Source: Paeniglutamicibacter cryotolerans
GTDB lineage: Bacteria > Actinomycetota > Actinomycetes > Actinomycetales > Micrococcaceae
DNA length: 64,000 nt
Assembly: GCF_014190875.1 (NCBI RefSeq)
Contig: NZ_JACHVS010000001.1
Location: 1,612,001 to 1,676,000 of the forward strand
Direction: 5' to 3'
Part shown: piece after piece, positions 34,943 through 45,491 of the stretch
Position numbering within the stretch: the first letter of the stretch is position 1
Layout of the letters: each line of letters opens with the position of its first letter
Notes under the pieces: model-generated
What the model was told of the DNA's origin: nothing
Seen by the model: only the letters and a program-made list of their open reading frames with translations
Databases searched by the model: none
Translations under genes and position numbers: made by a program

Positions 34943-35394
34943 GAGCGTTGTACCCGCGGCTCGCCGACCGGAGGCTCGGTGGATTCAGCGTCTTCGGAAG
35001 GAATATGAACGTCGTTGATGATGACGTTGACTTCGGTCACTTCCAGGCCGACCAGATCCTCCATCGCCTTGTAGACGGCCTCGCGGACGTCGGCTGCCAC
35101 GCCCTGCAGCGAGACGGGGTATTCGGCAACGATGGTCAGGTCGACGGCGACCTGGGTGTCCCCGACCTCGACGCCAACGCCCTGGGCTAGGTCCCTGCTG
35201 TTCAGTGCGCCCCTGATGGCACCAAGGGCGCGTGCAGCTCCGCCACCCAGAGCGTGCACACCCGGTACATCGCGTGCGGCGAGGCCGGCGATCTTGGCCA
35301 CGACCCCGTCCTCGATGGTCGTTTTCCCCGCATTGGCGTTTTCGTGTCCGGTGGTCCGTCCGATGGAGGTGTTAATGGGTCCTGGGGTCGACAT
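34939..35394 (-). CDS. Asp23/Gls24 family envelope stress response protein
   Basis: A 151-residue soluble protein, the first gene of the leftward envelope cluster. TTIEDGVVAKIAGLAARDVPGVHALG (about 25-50) is the classical Asp23 opening, followed by VEVGDTQVAVDLTIVAEYPVSLQGVAADVREAVYKAMEDLVGLEVTEVNVIINDVHIPSE. In Staphylococcus this is an abundant membrane-associated protein needed for cell-envelope homeostasis. It is tied to the next four genes by overlaps. A GAGGAG site precedes the ATG. Confidence 0.92.
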   Translation of the reverse strand: MSTPGPINTSIGRTTGHENANAGKTTIEDGVVAKIAGLAARDVPGVHALGGGAARALGAIRGALNSRDLAQGVGVEVGDTQVAVDLTIVAEYPVSLQGVAADVREAVYKAMEDLVGLEVTEVNVIINDVHIPSEDAESTEPPVGEPRVQRS

Positions 35395-35778
35395 GTGATG
35401 CTCCTCAGTTGGAGGAATGTGCCGCGTCTGGTGTCATCCAAGCGTGGCCCGCGACCATTGCCGCGATACCAGTAAGTCGGATGTCGGCCGTCATTCGTCA
35501 CGCTCCCGGGAGAAGTTTCTTGAAAACCGTCCGACGGAGTGGATGTCCTTTGCCCTGCAGCGGGACCCGCCGCGTCAGTGGACGGTCGTTCGCGACGCGC
35601 CTGGTTCACGGGTGGACGCTCGCTGGCGCAGTGGTCGTGGGTTTCGAGCAGATCGTCGACAACGCGCCGGTGAACGCGGCCTCGGGCCGCTAAGCCGCCT
35701 TCGGGACGTGTCGATTTGGCGCGGGCCCCGGTGCTCGGCTAACCTTGCAAGGTACACCCCCCACAGGGCGTGCCAAAC
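35395..35778. other. Upstream region of the Asp23 cluster, no gene recognised
   Basis: About 380 bp between asp23 and tRNA-Val. It must hold the promoter of the leftward cluster, but I cannot point to convincing -35 and -10 boxes. Frames in this stretch are Arg-rich on both strands and look like chance. Confidence 0.45.
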
Positions 35779-35855
35779 GGTTCTTTAGCTCAGTTGGTTA
35801 GAGCGCTCGCTTCACACGCGAGAGGTCAGCAGTTCGAGTCTGCTAAGAACCACCA
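35779..35855 (+). tRNA. tRNA-Val (anticodon CAC)
   Basis: A 77-nt cloverleaf. Acceptor GGTTCTT pairs with AAGAACC, then ACCA. Anticodon stem CTCGC/GCGAG encloses TTCACAC, with CAC at 35813-35815. The T-arm contains AGTTCGAGTC. Reads GTG codons. Confidence 0.96.
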
Positions 35856-35870
35856 GAGGAATTTACAGTA

Positions 35871-35898
35871 AAAACCCCGGAAACCCGGGGTTTTTTTA
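35871..35898 (+). terminator. Terminator after tRNA-Val
   Basis: AAAACCCCGG pairs with CCGGGGTTTT over a 4-nt loop, followed by further T residues. A textbook intrinsic terminator. Confidence 0.92.
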
Positions 35899-36158
35899 TT
35901 TTCGGGACAGTTCGAACCGTGATGGCTCACGGGCGTTGGCCCTAAGCGGCGCCTCCTCCCGGTGGAGATTGGTTCCCGCAGAGCCATTCGCCGGGTCGGC
36001 CGCCAGAGCTATGCACCCGCCGGCGGGCCGGGTTTAGCCCCCGCGCACTGCTGGCTTAGGATTCATTATGGTCATCGTTTGGTTTTATTAATTCCAAATC
36101 GTCGTGCACGTTTCAGGCCGTCCCCGGGGCGGCCTTTTCATTACCCGAAGGAATCCCC

Positions 36159-37100
36159 ATGTTCTGGTTCGTCACGGGCGTCATCCTCGCCCTGGTCGCA
36201 ATTTCGCTGTTTATCTCCCTCGCCGGCTCACGCAAGGACCAGGAAGCCGGGTCACCGGCGTGGCTCAAGATGGCCGCACCGGCAACCGCAGTGCTTGCCG
36301 TGGCCACCATCGTGCTCTCCACCATCTACACGCAGGACGAGGGCGAGGCGCGGGCCATGCGTTCCTTTACCGGCGAATTGGTTGGTTCCGATGTGTCCCC
36401 CGGCCTCGGATACAAGGCTCCGTGGGTGAAGGACATCAGCTTCGATACGCGCAACAACATCGCGGCCTACGTGGGAGACGGGAGCCTGGACTTCAATGGC
36501 GGCCGGCCCACCGGAAACCAGATCAGCTTCACCGACAAGGATTCGGCCGCCGGCAACATCGACGTCGTCGTCACGTATTCGATCCTTCCGGATCGGATCG
36601 AGGACATCTACCGTGAGTACAAGTCGCAGGAGAACTTCCGGTCGCGCCTGATCGAACAGGACATCCGGGCCACCGTCCGCACCGTCCCGGCGAACTATTC
36701 CACGGTGGAGGTGCTCACCCAGCGGGCCAAGATCAGCGACGGCATCCAGGAGGCCCTCGCCAAGCGCTGGGAACGCTGGGGTGTGACCAGCGTGCAGGTC
36801 GCCCTGCAGGAGATCCGTTACCCGGATGCAATCATGGAGCGCTTCAGCAACCTCACCGCAGAGCGCACCCGTGCGGAGGAAGCGAAGGCAGCGACCGTGA
36901 CGGCTAAGGAAACCGCTGCCCAACGTGTCGCCCAGGCGCGGGGCGAAGCCGAGGCGAACGCCCTGCTCGAGAAGTCGCTGACGCCCGCCGTCCTGGAGAA
37001 CCGCCGTATCGAAATGCTCAAGGCGGTGGGCGAGAAGGGGAACCTCATCATCACCGACGGGAAGTCCACCCCATTGATCAGCGTGGAAACCAAGAAGTAG
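36159..37100 (+). CDS. SPFH/Band 7 (prohibitin-like) membrane protein
   Basis: A 313-residue membrane protein with two N-terminal hydrophobic segments (FWFVTGVILALVAISLFISLAG at 2-23 and APATAVLAVATIVLSTIY near 40-57). The SPFH domain follows (TGELVGSDVSPGLGYKAPWV, then IDVVVTYSILPDRIEDIYREY). The C-terminal half ([33 protein letters not shown]) is a long Ala/Glu-rich coiled coil. Such proteins form membrane rings that organise lipid domains and protease quality control. CGAAGGA precedes the ATG. A GC hairpin with a TTTT tail just upstream (36116-36138) could attenuate expression. Confidence 0.9.
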   Translation: MFWFVTGVILALVAISLFISLAGSRKDQEAGSPAWLKMAAPATAVLAVATIVLSTIYTQDEGEARAMRSFTGELVGSDVSPGLGYKAPWVKDISFDTRNNIAAYVGDGSLDFNGGRPTGNQISFTDKDSAAGNIDVVVTYSILPDRIEDIYREYKSQENFRSRLIEQDIRATVRTVPANYSTVEVLTQRAKISDGIQEALAKRWERWGVTSVQVALQEIRYPDAIMERFSNLTAERTRAEEAKAATVTAKETAAQRVAQARGEAEANALLEKSLTPAVLENRRIEMLKAVGEKGNLIITDGKSTPLISVETKK

Positions 37101-37177
37101 CCACCGGCCACTCCCCGGCCGGGGAGCGGCAGGCCAGTGGGGAAGCCGTGCCCCGGCGATTCCGGGCGGACGTGCCG

Positions 37178-38245
37178 TCAGCGGACCTTCTGGCCGAGCA
37201 TGTCCAGCACCATGGGCTTGACCTCGGTGCCCAGCAGCTCGATGCTGCGCACCATCTCCTCGTGCGGCAGCGTGCCGGCGCTGTACTTGAGGTCAACGCG
37301 GGAGAGGCCCAGCCCGCGGGCGAACGTCGCGATCTTGCGGGCCACGGTCCCGGGGCTGCCCGCCAGCAGGGATCCGTCCTCGGTGGCTCCGGCCTTGAAA
37401 CGCGTGAACGATGCCGGCGGCCAGCCGCGTTCGGCGCCCAGGCGGTCCATGGTGCGCTTGTAGTGCGGCCAAAGGATCTCGAGCGCCTCCTCGTCGGTGT
37501 CGGCGACGAACCCGTGGAAGTGCGCTCCTATGCGCTGTTCGGGCTGCTGCTGTTCGGCCAGTGCGCGCTTGTACAGGCGGGTCAGCGGTTCGAACGCCAT
37601 CGGCTGTCCGCCGATGATGGCCAGGAAGAGCGGCAGCCCGTGGCGGGCCGCGCGGACTACCGAGTCGGGGCTTCCTCCCACGCCCACCCAGGTGGCCAGC
37701 TTGCCGGATTCTGTGGGCGGGTAGACATGCTGCTTGTTAAGCGGCGTGCGCTGGGTGCCGCGCCAGGTGACGGGCCCTTCCTGGCGCAGCGCGGCGAAGA
37801 GGGCGAGCTTTTCCTCGAAGAGGACCTCGTAGTCCTGCAGGTCGTAGCCGAAGAGCGGGAAGGACTCCACGAAGGAGCCGCGACCCAGAATGACCTCGGC
37901 GCGGCCGTTGGACAGGGCGTCGACCGTGGAGAAGCGCTCGAACACGCGCACCGGGTCATCCGAGCTGAGCACCGTCACGGCGGATCCGAGGCGGATCCGT
38001 TCGGTGACGGCGGCAATCGCACCGAGGACGACCTCGGGGGCCGAAACGGCGTAGTCGTCGCGGTGGTGCTCTCCGACGCCGAAGAAGTCCAGCCCGGCGG
38101 ATTCCGCCGCGACGGCCTCTGCCACCACGTTCCTGACCACCTGCGCGTGCGACAGCAGCTGCCCGTCGAGGCCCTGGGTCAGGTCGCCGAACGTTTCCAC
38201 CCCGATTTCGAGTGGTGTGCTGGATGCTTCAGTTGACGTCGGCAT
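37178..38245 (-). CDS. LLM-class flavin-dependent oxidoreductase
   Basis: A luciferase-like monooxygenase of 355 residues using reduced FMN or F420. LEIGVETFGDLTQ opens the TIM barrel, GVGEHHRDDYAVSAPEVVLGAIAAVTERIRLGSAVTVLSSDDPVRVFERFSTVDALSNGRAEVILGRGSF is the family core, and VGVGGSPDSVVRAARHGLPLFLAIIGG lies later. The substrate is unknown. ATG 38245 (MPTSTEASS) is preferred over ATG 38284 for its family-like length. Converges with the SPFH gene and diverges from the ThrE gene. Confidence 0.9.
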   Translation of the reverse strand: MPTSTEASSTPLEIGVETFGDLTQGLDGQLLSHAQVVRNVVAEAVAAESAGLDFFGVGEHHRDDYAVSAPEVVLGAIAAVTERIRLGSAVTVLSSDDPVRVFERFSTVDALSNGRAEVILGRGSFVESFPLFGYDLQDYEVLFEEKLALFAALRQEGPVTWRGTQRTPLNKQHVYPPTESGKLATWVGVGGSPDSVVRAARHGLPLFLAIIGGQPMAFEPLTRLYKRALAEQQQPEQRIGAHFHGFVADTDEEALEILWPHYKRTMDRLGAERGWPPASFTRFKAGATEDGSLLAGSPGTVARKIATFARGLGLSRVDLKYSAGTLPHEEMVRSIELLGTEVKPMVLDMLGQKVR

Positions 38246-38511
38246 GCGTGCCTCCCTGCGGATCAAAGTTATATGCGTTTGCATTTATTTTTATCCAACC
38301 GGGAGACGCCGTCGGTTATTCCCGGCCCAGCATCGAGCGTACGCTTCTTCCTCCGGCGGTGACAGGGGAAAACGGACTCCCGGGACGGCTTCGGTAGGCG
38401 ACGCGGTGTGGCCGGGAAGCAGGCGCCTGTGAGATAGGAAACGAGACCGGAGAAATGCCATGCGGCGACTGTAGAGTGGTGCGCAGCAGCAGCCATGAGC
38501 AAGGAGAACCT

Positions 38512-40173
38512 GTGTCCACGGGCAAAGAACCCCAGCCCCCTCGAGACCGGGTCCTGGGGGACGATCCGAACCCGCCGGTTTCTGCCATGCGGCGGATCAG
38601 CATCGAAGAACTCAACACTCCCGAAGCGAGGGTCGGGTCCGTCCGCGGGCCCGGAAAGCGCACCGCGGGTGCCAACCAGGGAACAGCCGCCGGTGCAGCC
38701 AAGCGGCGGGCGCCTGCGGAAACGGGGCAGGTAGGGGTCTCGGCCACCGGCAAGCCCGTGGTTCCGGCCCGAGCCAACCCGGTGGCGCTGAGCAAGCTCT
38801 CGCGCCTGCTTCAATCCGATGCTCCGCCGACGCAGGCCTTCTCGATCGTCGACCGGCTGGTCGGCAGCCCCTACGCCAACCCCAAGGTCAATACCTCGGC
38901 GCACGATGCCAGTGCCCGCAAGACCCTGGAATTTGCTCTGGACCTCGCCGAAACCATGTTCCGCTATGGGGCTGGCGCGTTGGAGGTTGAAACCAGCATC
39001 ATCGCCTCGACAGCGGCACTGGGGCTCAGCAACGTCGACGTGGACATCACCAACCAGTCGATCAACCTGAACTACTCGCCGCCGGACACCGTTCCCTATG
39101 CGCTGCTGCGCGTCGTGCGCTCCTGGACCAACAACTATGCGGGCCTGGCGCTGGTGCACCAGCTGGTCTCAGACATCGTCGGAGGCGGTGTGACCCGGCA
39201 GCAGTCCGTGGACCGGCTGCGCGGGATCACCCGGAACCCGAAGCCGTTCCCCAGATGGATCGTCGCCGGTGCCGGTGGAGGCTTCGCCGCTCTGTTTGTG
39301 CTGTTCATCGGAGGTTCGTGGCAGGGTGCGCTCATCGCGTTCGCCTCCTCGCTGCTGGTCGCCCAGATTGCCAAGTACGGTGGGCGCTGGCACGTGCCCG
39401 AGTTCTTTTCGACCGCTGCGAGCAGCTTCGTGGTCACAGCGCTCGCCATCTTGTTCTACGCGCTCGATGTGCCTATTTCCCCGGCGATCGTGGTCTCCGG
39501 CGGCATCCTGCTGCTGTTGCCCTCGGCCCGCTTCGTGTCAGCGGTGCAGGACGCCATCAATGGCTTCCCGGTCACGGCGGCGGGTCGGCTGTTCTCCGCG
39601 ACGCTGGTCTATGCCTCGATCCTGAGCGGGATCATGGCGGCGTTGGTGCTCAGTGAACTGCTCGGTGCCCCTGCCGTCAACGTTCTGGGTATCGACAAGA
39701 TCTCCTACCCCGGGTGGATCCTGGTCCTGTTGGTGGTCTGCGCGGTGATTCTGGGCGCCATTACCGAACAAAGCGCGCACAAGCTGCTGTTGCCCACCGG
39801 AGCGGTGGCCCTGCTGGGATACCTGATCATGCTCGGAGCCCAGGCGCTCGGCGCCGGAGACCGGCTGGCGCCGGCGGTCGCGGCCACGTTCATCGGCATG
39901 GCGGCCCGCTGGGTGGCACTGCGCATGGGCGCTCCACAGCTGGTGATCGCCGTGCCGGCCATCGTCTTCCTGCTGCCCGGGCTGATGATCTTCCGGGCGA
40001 TGTACGGGATCGGGCTGAACCCCGAGGACATGACCGGCGGCATGATCGACATGTTCAACGCCTTCCTGATCATCTTGGCCATTGCCGGAGGGGTGGTCTT
40101 CGGCGACACCATCGCCCGCCCCTTCACCCGCGGCCACGGATCGAACGAGCGCAAGAACATCCGCCGCCGTTAG
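38512..40173 (+). CDS. ThrE-type threonine/serine exporter
   Basis: A 553-residue membrane protein. The N-terminal 120 residues are hydrophilic and Pro/Ala rich. A conserved cytoplasmic domain follows ([39 protein letters not shown] near 145-185), then about ten hydrophobic segments from near 245. This is the two-part ThrE layout (ThrE plus ThrE_2), as in Corynebacterium glutamicum, where it exports threonine and serine by proton motive force. GTG 38512 is preferred because AAGGAG lies 5 nt upstream; longer frames begin at ATG 38455. A solitary gene. Confidence 0.88.
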   Translation: MSTGKEPQPPRDRVLGDDPNPPVSAMRRISIEELNTPEARVGSVRGPGKRTAGANQGTAAGAAKRRAPAETGQVGVSATGKPVVPARANPVALSKLSRLLQSDAPPTQAFSIVDRLVGSPYANPKVNTSAHDASARKTLEFALDLAETMFRYGAGALEVETSIIASTAALGLSNVDVDITNQSINLNYSPPDTVPYALLRVVRSWTNNYAGLALVHQLVSDIVGGGVTRQQSVDRLRGITRNPKPFPRWIVAGAGGGFAALFVLFIGGSWQGALIAFASSLLVAQIAKYGGRWHVPEFFSTAASSFVVTALAILFYALDVPISPAIVVSGGILLLLPSARFVSAVQDAINGFPVTAAGRLFSATLVYASILSGIMAALVLSELLGAPAVNVLGIDKISYPGWILVLLVVCAVILGAITEQSAHKLLLPTGAVALLGYLIMLGAQALGAGDRLAPAVAATFIGMAARWVALRMGAPQLVIAVPAIVFLLPGLMIFRAMYGIGLNPEDMTGGMIDMFNAFLIILAIAGGVVFGDTIARPFTRGHGSNERKNIRRR

Positions 40174-40946
40174 TGCCCGCCGGCCTGCATCGGCAGCGAC
40201 CAGTCAATCGGTTCGGCCCCTTGGGTGGCCAGCAGCTCATTGACCCGGCTGAACGGACGCGAGCCGAAGAAGCCTCGGCGGGCCGATAGCGGCGAGGGGT
40301 GCGCACTTTCGATCACGGCCGTGCCCTCTAGCGCCGGAGCCAGCGATTGGGCGTCCTTGCCCCACAGCACCGAGACCAGCGGCGCCCTGCGGGCCACCAG
40401 CGCCGCGATCACCGCGTCGGTGATGTGCTGCCAGCCCAGCGAACGATGCGACCCCGCGTTGCCGGCGCCCACGGTCAGGACTCGGTTCAGCAGCAGCACG
40501 CCTTGATCCGCCCAGGCCGAGAGGTCCCCGTGCGCAGGTGTGGTGATGCCGGTATCCGAGGCGAGCTCCTTGTATATGTTCTGCAGGCTGCGCGGCAGCG
40601 GGCGCACCCGGGCCTCGGTGGCGAAGCTCAGGCCGATGGGGTGCCCCGGGGTCGGATAGGGGTCCTGCCCGACGATCAGGACCCGGACGCCGGCGAGTGG
40701 TGCCCGCAGGGCGCGCAGCACGTGGGTCGGTTCCGGAAGGACCGATTCCCCCGCGTCGCGTCGGGCATCCAGCATTGAGCCTAGCGCCACGAGTTGGTCG
40801 GACACGGCCTCCAGCGCCCGGGCCCAGTCCGGAGCCATGGCTTCGGCGGCCAGTGCCGCGGGAATGCCGCCAGCAAATGGCCAGGGTTCGAAGGGTCCGG
40901 GCCCGGGGTCGGGAAGTTCGAAGAGGGAGCCCTGTGCATCATCCAT
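40170..40946 (-). CDS. ung: Uracil-DNA glycosylase
   Basis: Family 1 base-excision repair enzyme of 258 residues that removes uracil from DNA. The water-activating loop [16 protein letters not shown] (catalytic Asp) is near residue 85. [22 protein letters not shown] is near 140, and [18 protein letters not shown] (catalytic His and leucine loop) near 220. ATG 40946 (MDDAQGSLF) is likely; an in-frame ATG at 40955 and a start at 40991 are also possible. The N-terminus is longer than in E. coli Ung. The stop overlaps the stop region of the ThrE gene by 4 bp; the genes converge. Confidence 0.95.
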   Translation of the reverse strand: MDDAQGSLFELPDPGPGPFEPWPFAGGIPAALAAEAMAPDWARALEAVSDQLVALGSMLDARRDAGESVLPEPTHVLRALRAPLAGVRVLIVGQDPYPTPGHPIGLSFATEARVRPLPRSLQNIYKELASDTGITTPAHGDLSAWADQGVLLLNRVLTVGAGNAGSHRSLGWQHITDAVIAALVARRAPLVSVLWGKDAQSLAPALEGTAVIESAHPSPLSARRGFFGSRPFSRVNELLATQGAEPIDWSLPMQAGGH

Positions 40947-41061
40947 ACCATCCATTCTGGCCCCTGTGACTCCGCCGACTGTAAATGACACAGGTGTCGT
41001 GAGTGCCTAGAATGGAGGGTGCGCGGTGACCGGCTGGGGATCCGCAATGAGGAGGAGTAAG

Positions 41062-41358
41062 ATGCCCGCGGAACCGCTGAATTTGGATTTCACGCCCGAC
41101 CCGGAATGCGGGTTGGACGAGCGGTCGCAGCGGATCCTGGCCCTGGAGCGGCAGTGGTGGAAGTACGCCGGAGCCAAGGAACAGGCCATCTCCGAACTGT
41201 TTTCCATTCCGGCCGCCAATTACTACCAGCTGCTGAACACACTGATCGACACGGAGGCCGCTTTGGCCTATGACCCGATGCTGGTCAAGCGATTGCGTAG
41301 ACTACGATCCACGAGGCATCGCGCCCGTTCGGCCAAGCGGATCGGCACCGAATCGTAG
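41062..41358 (+). CDS. DUF3263 domain protein
   Basis: A 98-residue soluble protein conserved in actinobacteria. LDERSQRILALERQWWKYAGAKEQAISELFSIPAANYYQLLNTLID (residues 15-60) is the DUF3263 helix bundle, which looks like a helix-turn-helix. The C-terminus is strongly basic (VKRLRRLRSTRHRARSAKR), so nucleic-acid binding is plausible but unproven. ATG 41062 follows GGAGGAG at good spacing. It is followed by the LytR_C gene, a conserved neighbour. Confidence 0.9.
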   Translation: MPAEPLNLDFTPDPECGLDERSQRILALERQWWKYAGAKEQAISELFSIPAANYYQLLNTLIDTEAALAYDPMLVKRLRRLRSTRHRARSAKRIGTES

Positions 41359-41452
41359 CTCCGGGCGCCATCCGCGCCAGAACAGGGGAACCATCCCTCC
41401 GGGGCGATGGGCACGTTGAATCACCATGCAGGCAAGACCACCGAGGACGGGC

Positions 41453-42115
41453 ATGACCAATTATCCGCGCGATGAATTCGATCGTGTTCCCGAGTTCAGC
41501 AACCGCAACGGAGCGCATCGTGCGGCCGGCTGGGCCGCATCAGCGGCATCAGCCGGTGGCGGCTCGGGATTGCGCTGGCTGATGATCACGGGGGCGTTTG
41601 CCCTGTTTGTCGGGCTGTTCAGCTTCTTGCTGCTCCCCGGGATGCTTGGCGGCCAGGACCCGCAGCCCATCCCTCCCGCCACCGCGCCCAGCGCGACGCC
41701 GAGCACCACGAAGAAGCCCGCCCCGACGAAGGCCAGCACCGAGCCCAAGGCGACTGGTTCCACGGGGGCGACCGGCGCCGTGGAACTGCCCGAGTCAACG
41801 TCGAACCCGGGGCCGACGGCTACGGACGCCGAGGCGCTGGCCAACAAGGCGGCAAAGATCGGCATCTACAATGGATCGACCCGCGGAGGGTTGGCTGGAA
41901 CCGGTACCAGAACGCTCAATGGCGCCGGTTTCACTCAGGTATCGGCCGGAAACTGGACCAAGAAGGTCACGTACTCCACCGTCTACTACCGGCAGGCATC
42001 TTCCAAGTCCACGGCTGAAGCGGCTGCCGAGGCGCTGGGAATCACCTCGGTGATGCAGAGCACCAACATTCCCGGCGAGATTGCCGTGGTTCTTGGACGT
42101 AACTTTAATCCGTAG
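41453..42115 (+). CDS. LytR C-terminal domain membrane protein
   Basis: A 220-residue protein anchored by one membrane segment ([26 protein letters not shown], about 42-67). A Thr/Pro/Lys-rich wall-spanning linker follows ([16 protein letters not shown]), then a LytR_C domain ([25 protein letters not shown], about 137-161). The catalytic LytR-CpsA-Psr domain is absent. It probably acts at the cell wall in an unknown accessory role. ATG 41453 follows GGACGGGC; an upstream ATG at 41426 is less likely. Confidence 0.88.
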   Translation: MTNYPRDEFDRVPEFSNRNGAHRAAGWAASAASAGGGSGLRWLMITGAFALFVGLFSFLLLPGMLGGQDPQPIPPATAPSATPSTTKKPAPTKASTEPKATGSTGATGAVELPESTSNPGPTATDAEALANKAAKIGIYNGSTRGGLAGTGTRTLNGAGFTQVSAGNWTKKVTYSTVYYRQASSKSTAEAAAEALGITSVMQSTNIPGEIAVVLGRNFNP

Positions 42116-42151
42116 ACCGGCTGGGACTTCGCTGGAAGCGGAGTCCCGTGG

Positions 42152-42178
42152 CTTGCACTCTCCATGCCTGAGTGCCAA
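42152..42178 (+). promoter_or_regulatory. CIRCE operator 1 (HrcA site) upstream of groEL
   Basis: CTTGCACTC (42152-42160), exactly nine bases, then GAGTGCCAA (42170-42178). The consensus is TTAGCACTC-N9-GAGTGCTAA; this copy matches 7 of 9 on the left and 8 of 9 on the right. HrcA binding here would repress groEL until heat shock. Confidence 0.8.
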
Positions 42179-42186
42179 GATTTGAG

Positions 42187-42213
42187 TTAGCACTCGCGTG
42201 CCCCGACTGCCAG
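42187..42213 (+). promoter_or_regulatory. CIRCE operator 2 (degenerate right arm) upstream of groEL
   Basis: TTAGCACTC (42187-42195) matches the consensus left arm perfectly. After nine bases comes GACTGCCAG (42205-42213), which matches 6 of 9 of the right arm. It begins 8 bp after operator 1 ends, so two HrcA dimers could bind side by side. Confidence 0.75.
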
Positions 42214-42293
42214 AGAATCGGTGTTTCATTGCCGCAATCTGGTCTGACAAAGGGCGCAGCGCAGTGAGTCCTTGATCAGAGCAGCGAGGTTGA

Positions 42294-44021
<1,728 letters not shown>

Positions 44022-44057
44022 TCCCTACGCCTTCCCTGTTCGTTCAGCGGACATGGT

Positions 44058-44112
44058 GCAAGCCGCGGTTCACTTCCCTGTGGGTAGGTGAACCGCGGCT
44101 TGCCGTATTTAA
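44058..44112 (+). terminator. groEL terminator
   Basis: A 16-bp perfect stem (44058-44073 with 44088-44103) encloses a 14-nt loop, followed by CGTATTT. A strong intrinsic terminator, also usable by the converging DUF4031-HD gene. Confidence 0.9.
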
Positions 44113-44143
44113 GGCGGTGTAACCGAACCGCGTCAGGTCACCG

Positions 44144-45043
44144 CTATCCGGCGGACCTCAGTGCGGTGATTTCGGCCGTTAGGTTCGCCCGGGCCGATCC
44201 TTCCCATAGCGCGGCGCCAGTGGGCGTGGAGTAGAGCGAGCCGGATTCCAACAGCGCGGACAGGATACGAGCCCGGCCATCCCGGAAAATCGCCTCCGGG
44301 ACATGGGCATACTCGCGGTGAACGGACTGCGCATAGCGGGCATACGCTCCAGTGGACCTGCCAAGTACCTCGAGGTCCGCGTCGCAAAGCAGGGCCCCGG
44401 CCGCGTCTGCGGCCATGGGGCGGTGCGTGGCCGTGAGCCGGACGAGCCGGATAACCTCGGCGCATTCCGGGCCGCCGATGCCGGCGCCGGGCAGCAGCGC
44501 GGCGGCCAAGGCGGCAGAAGCTTCCTCGTCCCCACCGGGAACCCCGGCATAGACGGCGTCGTGGAACCAGGCAGCCAAAACCACGGCGCGGGGATGGGCC
44601 CCGGAGGGTTCGCCCGCGGAGACCAGCCTGTCGATTGCTGCGAGAACGGCGAGCAGATGCGCCCTGTCGTGGTAGCTGCGGTGTTCCTCCGACCAGCGGG
44701 TGAGCAGGTCCCGGCCCAGCTGCGGTGCGCCGGGGAGCAGCACTTCCCAACGGGCCAACAGTACTGCGTCCAACCGCTCGGGGCGTTCGCGGGCTGGGAT
44801 CCGGAGTCCCGAACGCAGCAGCCTCCGCACCAGCTCGCTGGCGCTGACCGGCAGGGCCCCGGCGGCCACGAGGGTGGCCTGGCGCCGCTGTGGAACGTCG
44901 TAGTGGTCACGGTCGAAGGCCCGTTCAGGCAGGCCGGCGGTCCGCGCGAACGCATGGAGCTCCTCGATGGAAGTATCGGAGACCAGATGGGAAAACAGGG
45001 TTCCGTGGGCCGGCCACAGGGGCGGGTCGATCAGTATTGCCAC
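44144..45043 (-). CDS. DUF4031 and HD-domain fusion protein
   Basis: A 299-residue cytoplasmic protein. Residues 1-80 are the DUF4031 domain (ILIDPPLWPAHGTLFSHLVSDTSIEELHAFA, DHYDVPQRRQATLVAAGA). Residues 85-290 form an HD-type metal-dependent phosphohydrolase-like domain: SYHDRAHLLAVLAAID near 122-137, AWFHDAVYAG near 160, THRPMAADAAGALLCDADLEVLG near 208-230. These give the H...HD...D pattern. The substrate is unknown; the pairing suggests a nucleotide-processing or regulatory role. The product lies convergent with groEL. GTG or ATG starts inside are possible, but ATG 45043 fits the DUF4031 N-terminus. Confidence 0.85.
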   Translation of the reverse strand: MAILIDPPLWPAHGTLFSHLVSDTSIEELHAFARTAGLPERAFDRDHYDVPQRRQATLVAAGALPVSASELVRRLLRSGLRIPARERPERLDAVLLARWEVLLPGAPQLGRDLLTRWSEEHRSYHDRAHLLAVLAAIDRLVSAGEPSGAHPRAVVLAAWFHDAVYAGVPGGDEEASAALAAALLPGAGIGGPECAEVIRLVRLTATHRPMAADAAGALLCDADLEVLGRSTGAYARYAQSVHREYAHVPEAIFRDGRARILSALLESGSLYSTPTGAALWEGSARANLTAEITALRSAG

Positions 45044-45082
45044 GATCCCAGCCTAGCGCCGGCCTGCCCGGCCCCGGTGCTC

Positions 45083-45373
45083 CTAGTACGTGAACATCGC
45101 GGCATTGGTCTGCTCGGCCTGGTCATAGAACTCTGAGGCTCGGGTCAGTGCCGTGCCGATGCCGGTCAGTGAATCCTCGACGCGCGACTGGGTGGCCCGC
45201 CAGTCGGCGATCACCGACTGGAAGTTGGCCGAAGCGGATCCCTGCCAGGTGGACGCCAGATCCTGCAGTCCAGATTGCAAGGCGTTGACGTCTCCGCGGA
45301 GTCGCTCGATGGTGTTCTGCACGGCCAGGCTGCGGGACCGCATCTCGGCCGTATTGGCGGCAAATGTGCTCAT
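45083..45373 (-). CDS. WXG100-family protein (ESAT-6-like)
   Basis: A 96-residue helical hairpin protein. The central turn motif is WQG (STWQGSASANFQSVIADW, residues 43-60), flanked by two helices, and the length is typical. A C-terminal Y-x-x-x-[DE]-type signal is only loosely present (EFYDQAEQTN). WXG100 proteins are exported by type VII (ESX) secretion. No EccC-like ATPase or other ESX part is nearby in the window, so export would rely on a machine encoded elsewhere. Confidence 0.9.
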   Translation of the reverse strand: MSTFAANTAEMRSRSLAVQNTIERLRGDVNALQSGLQDLASTWQGSASANFQSVIADWRATQSRVEDSLTGIGTALTRASEFYDQAEQTNAAMFTY

Positions 45374-45491
45374 GATCTTCGTGTGCCCCCTTGAATCGGG
45401 TCCGGGTGCCGCCGGATGGTGGCACCCGAACCCAGCGTAGGACTAGCGGCACGAACCCTGATCCGGGGGAGGGCCGGGCCGTGGGATGGAT

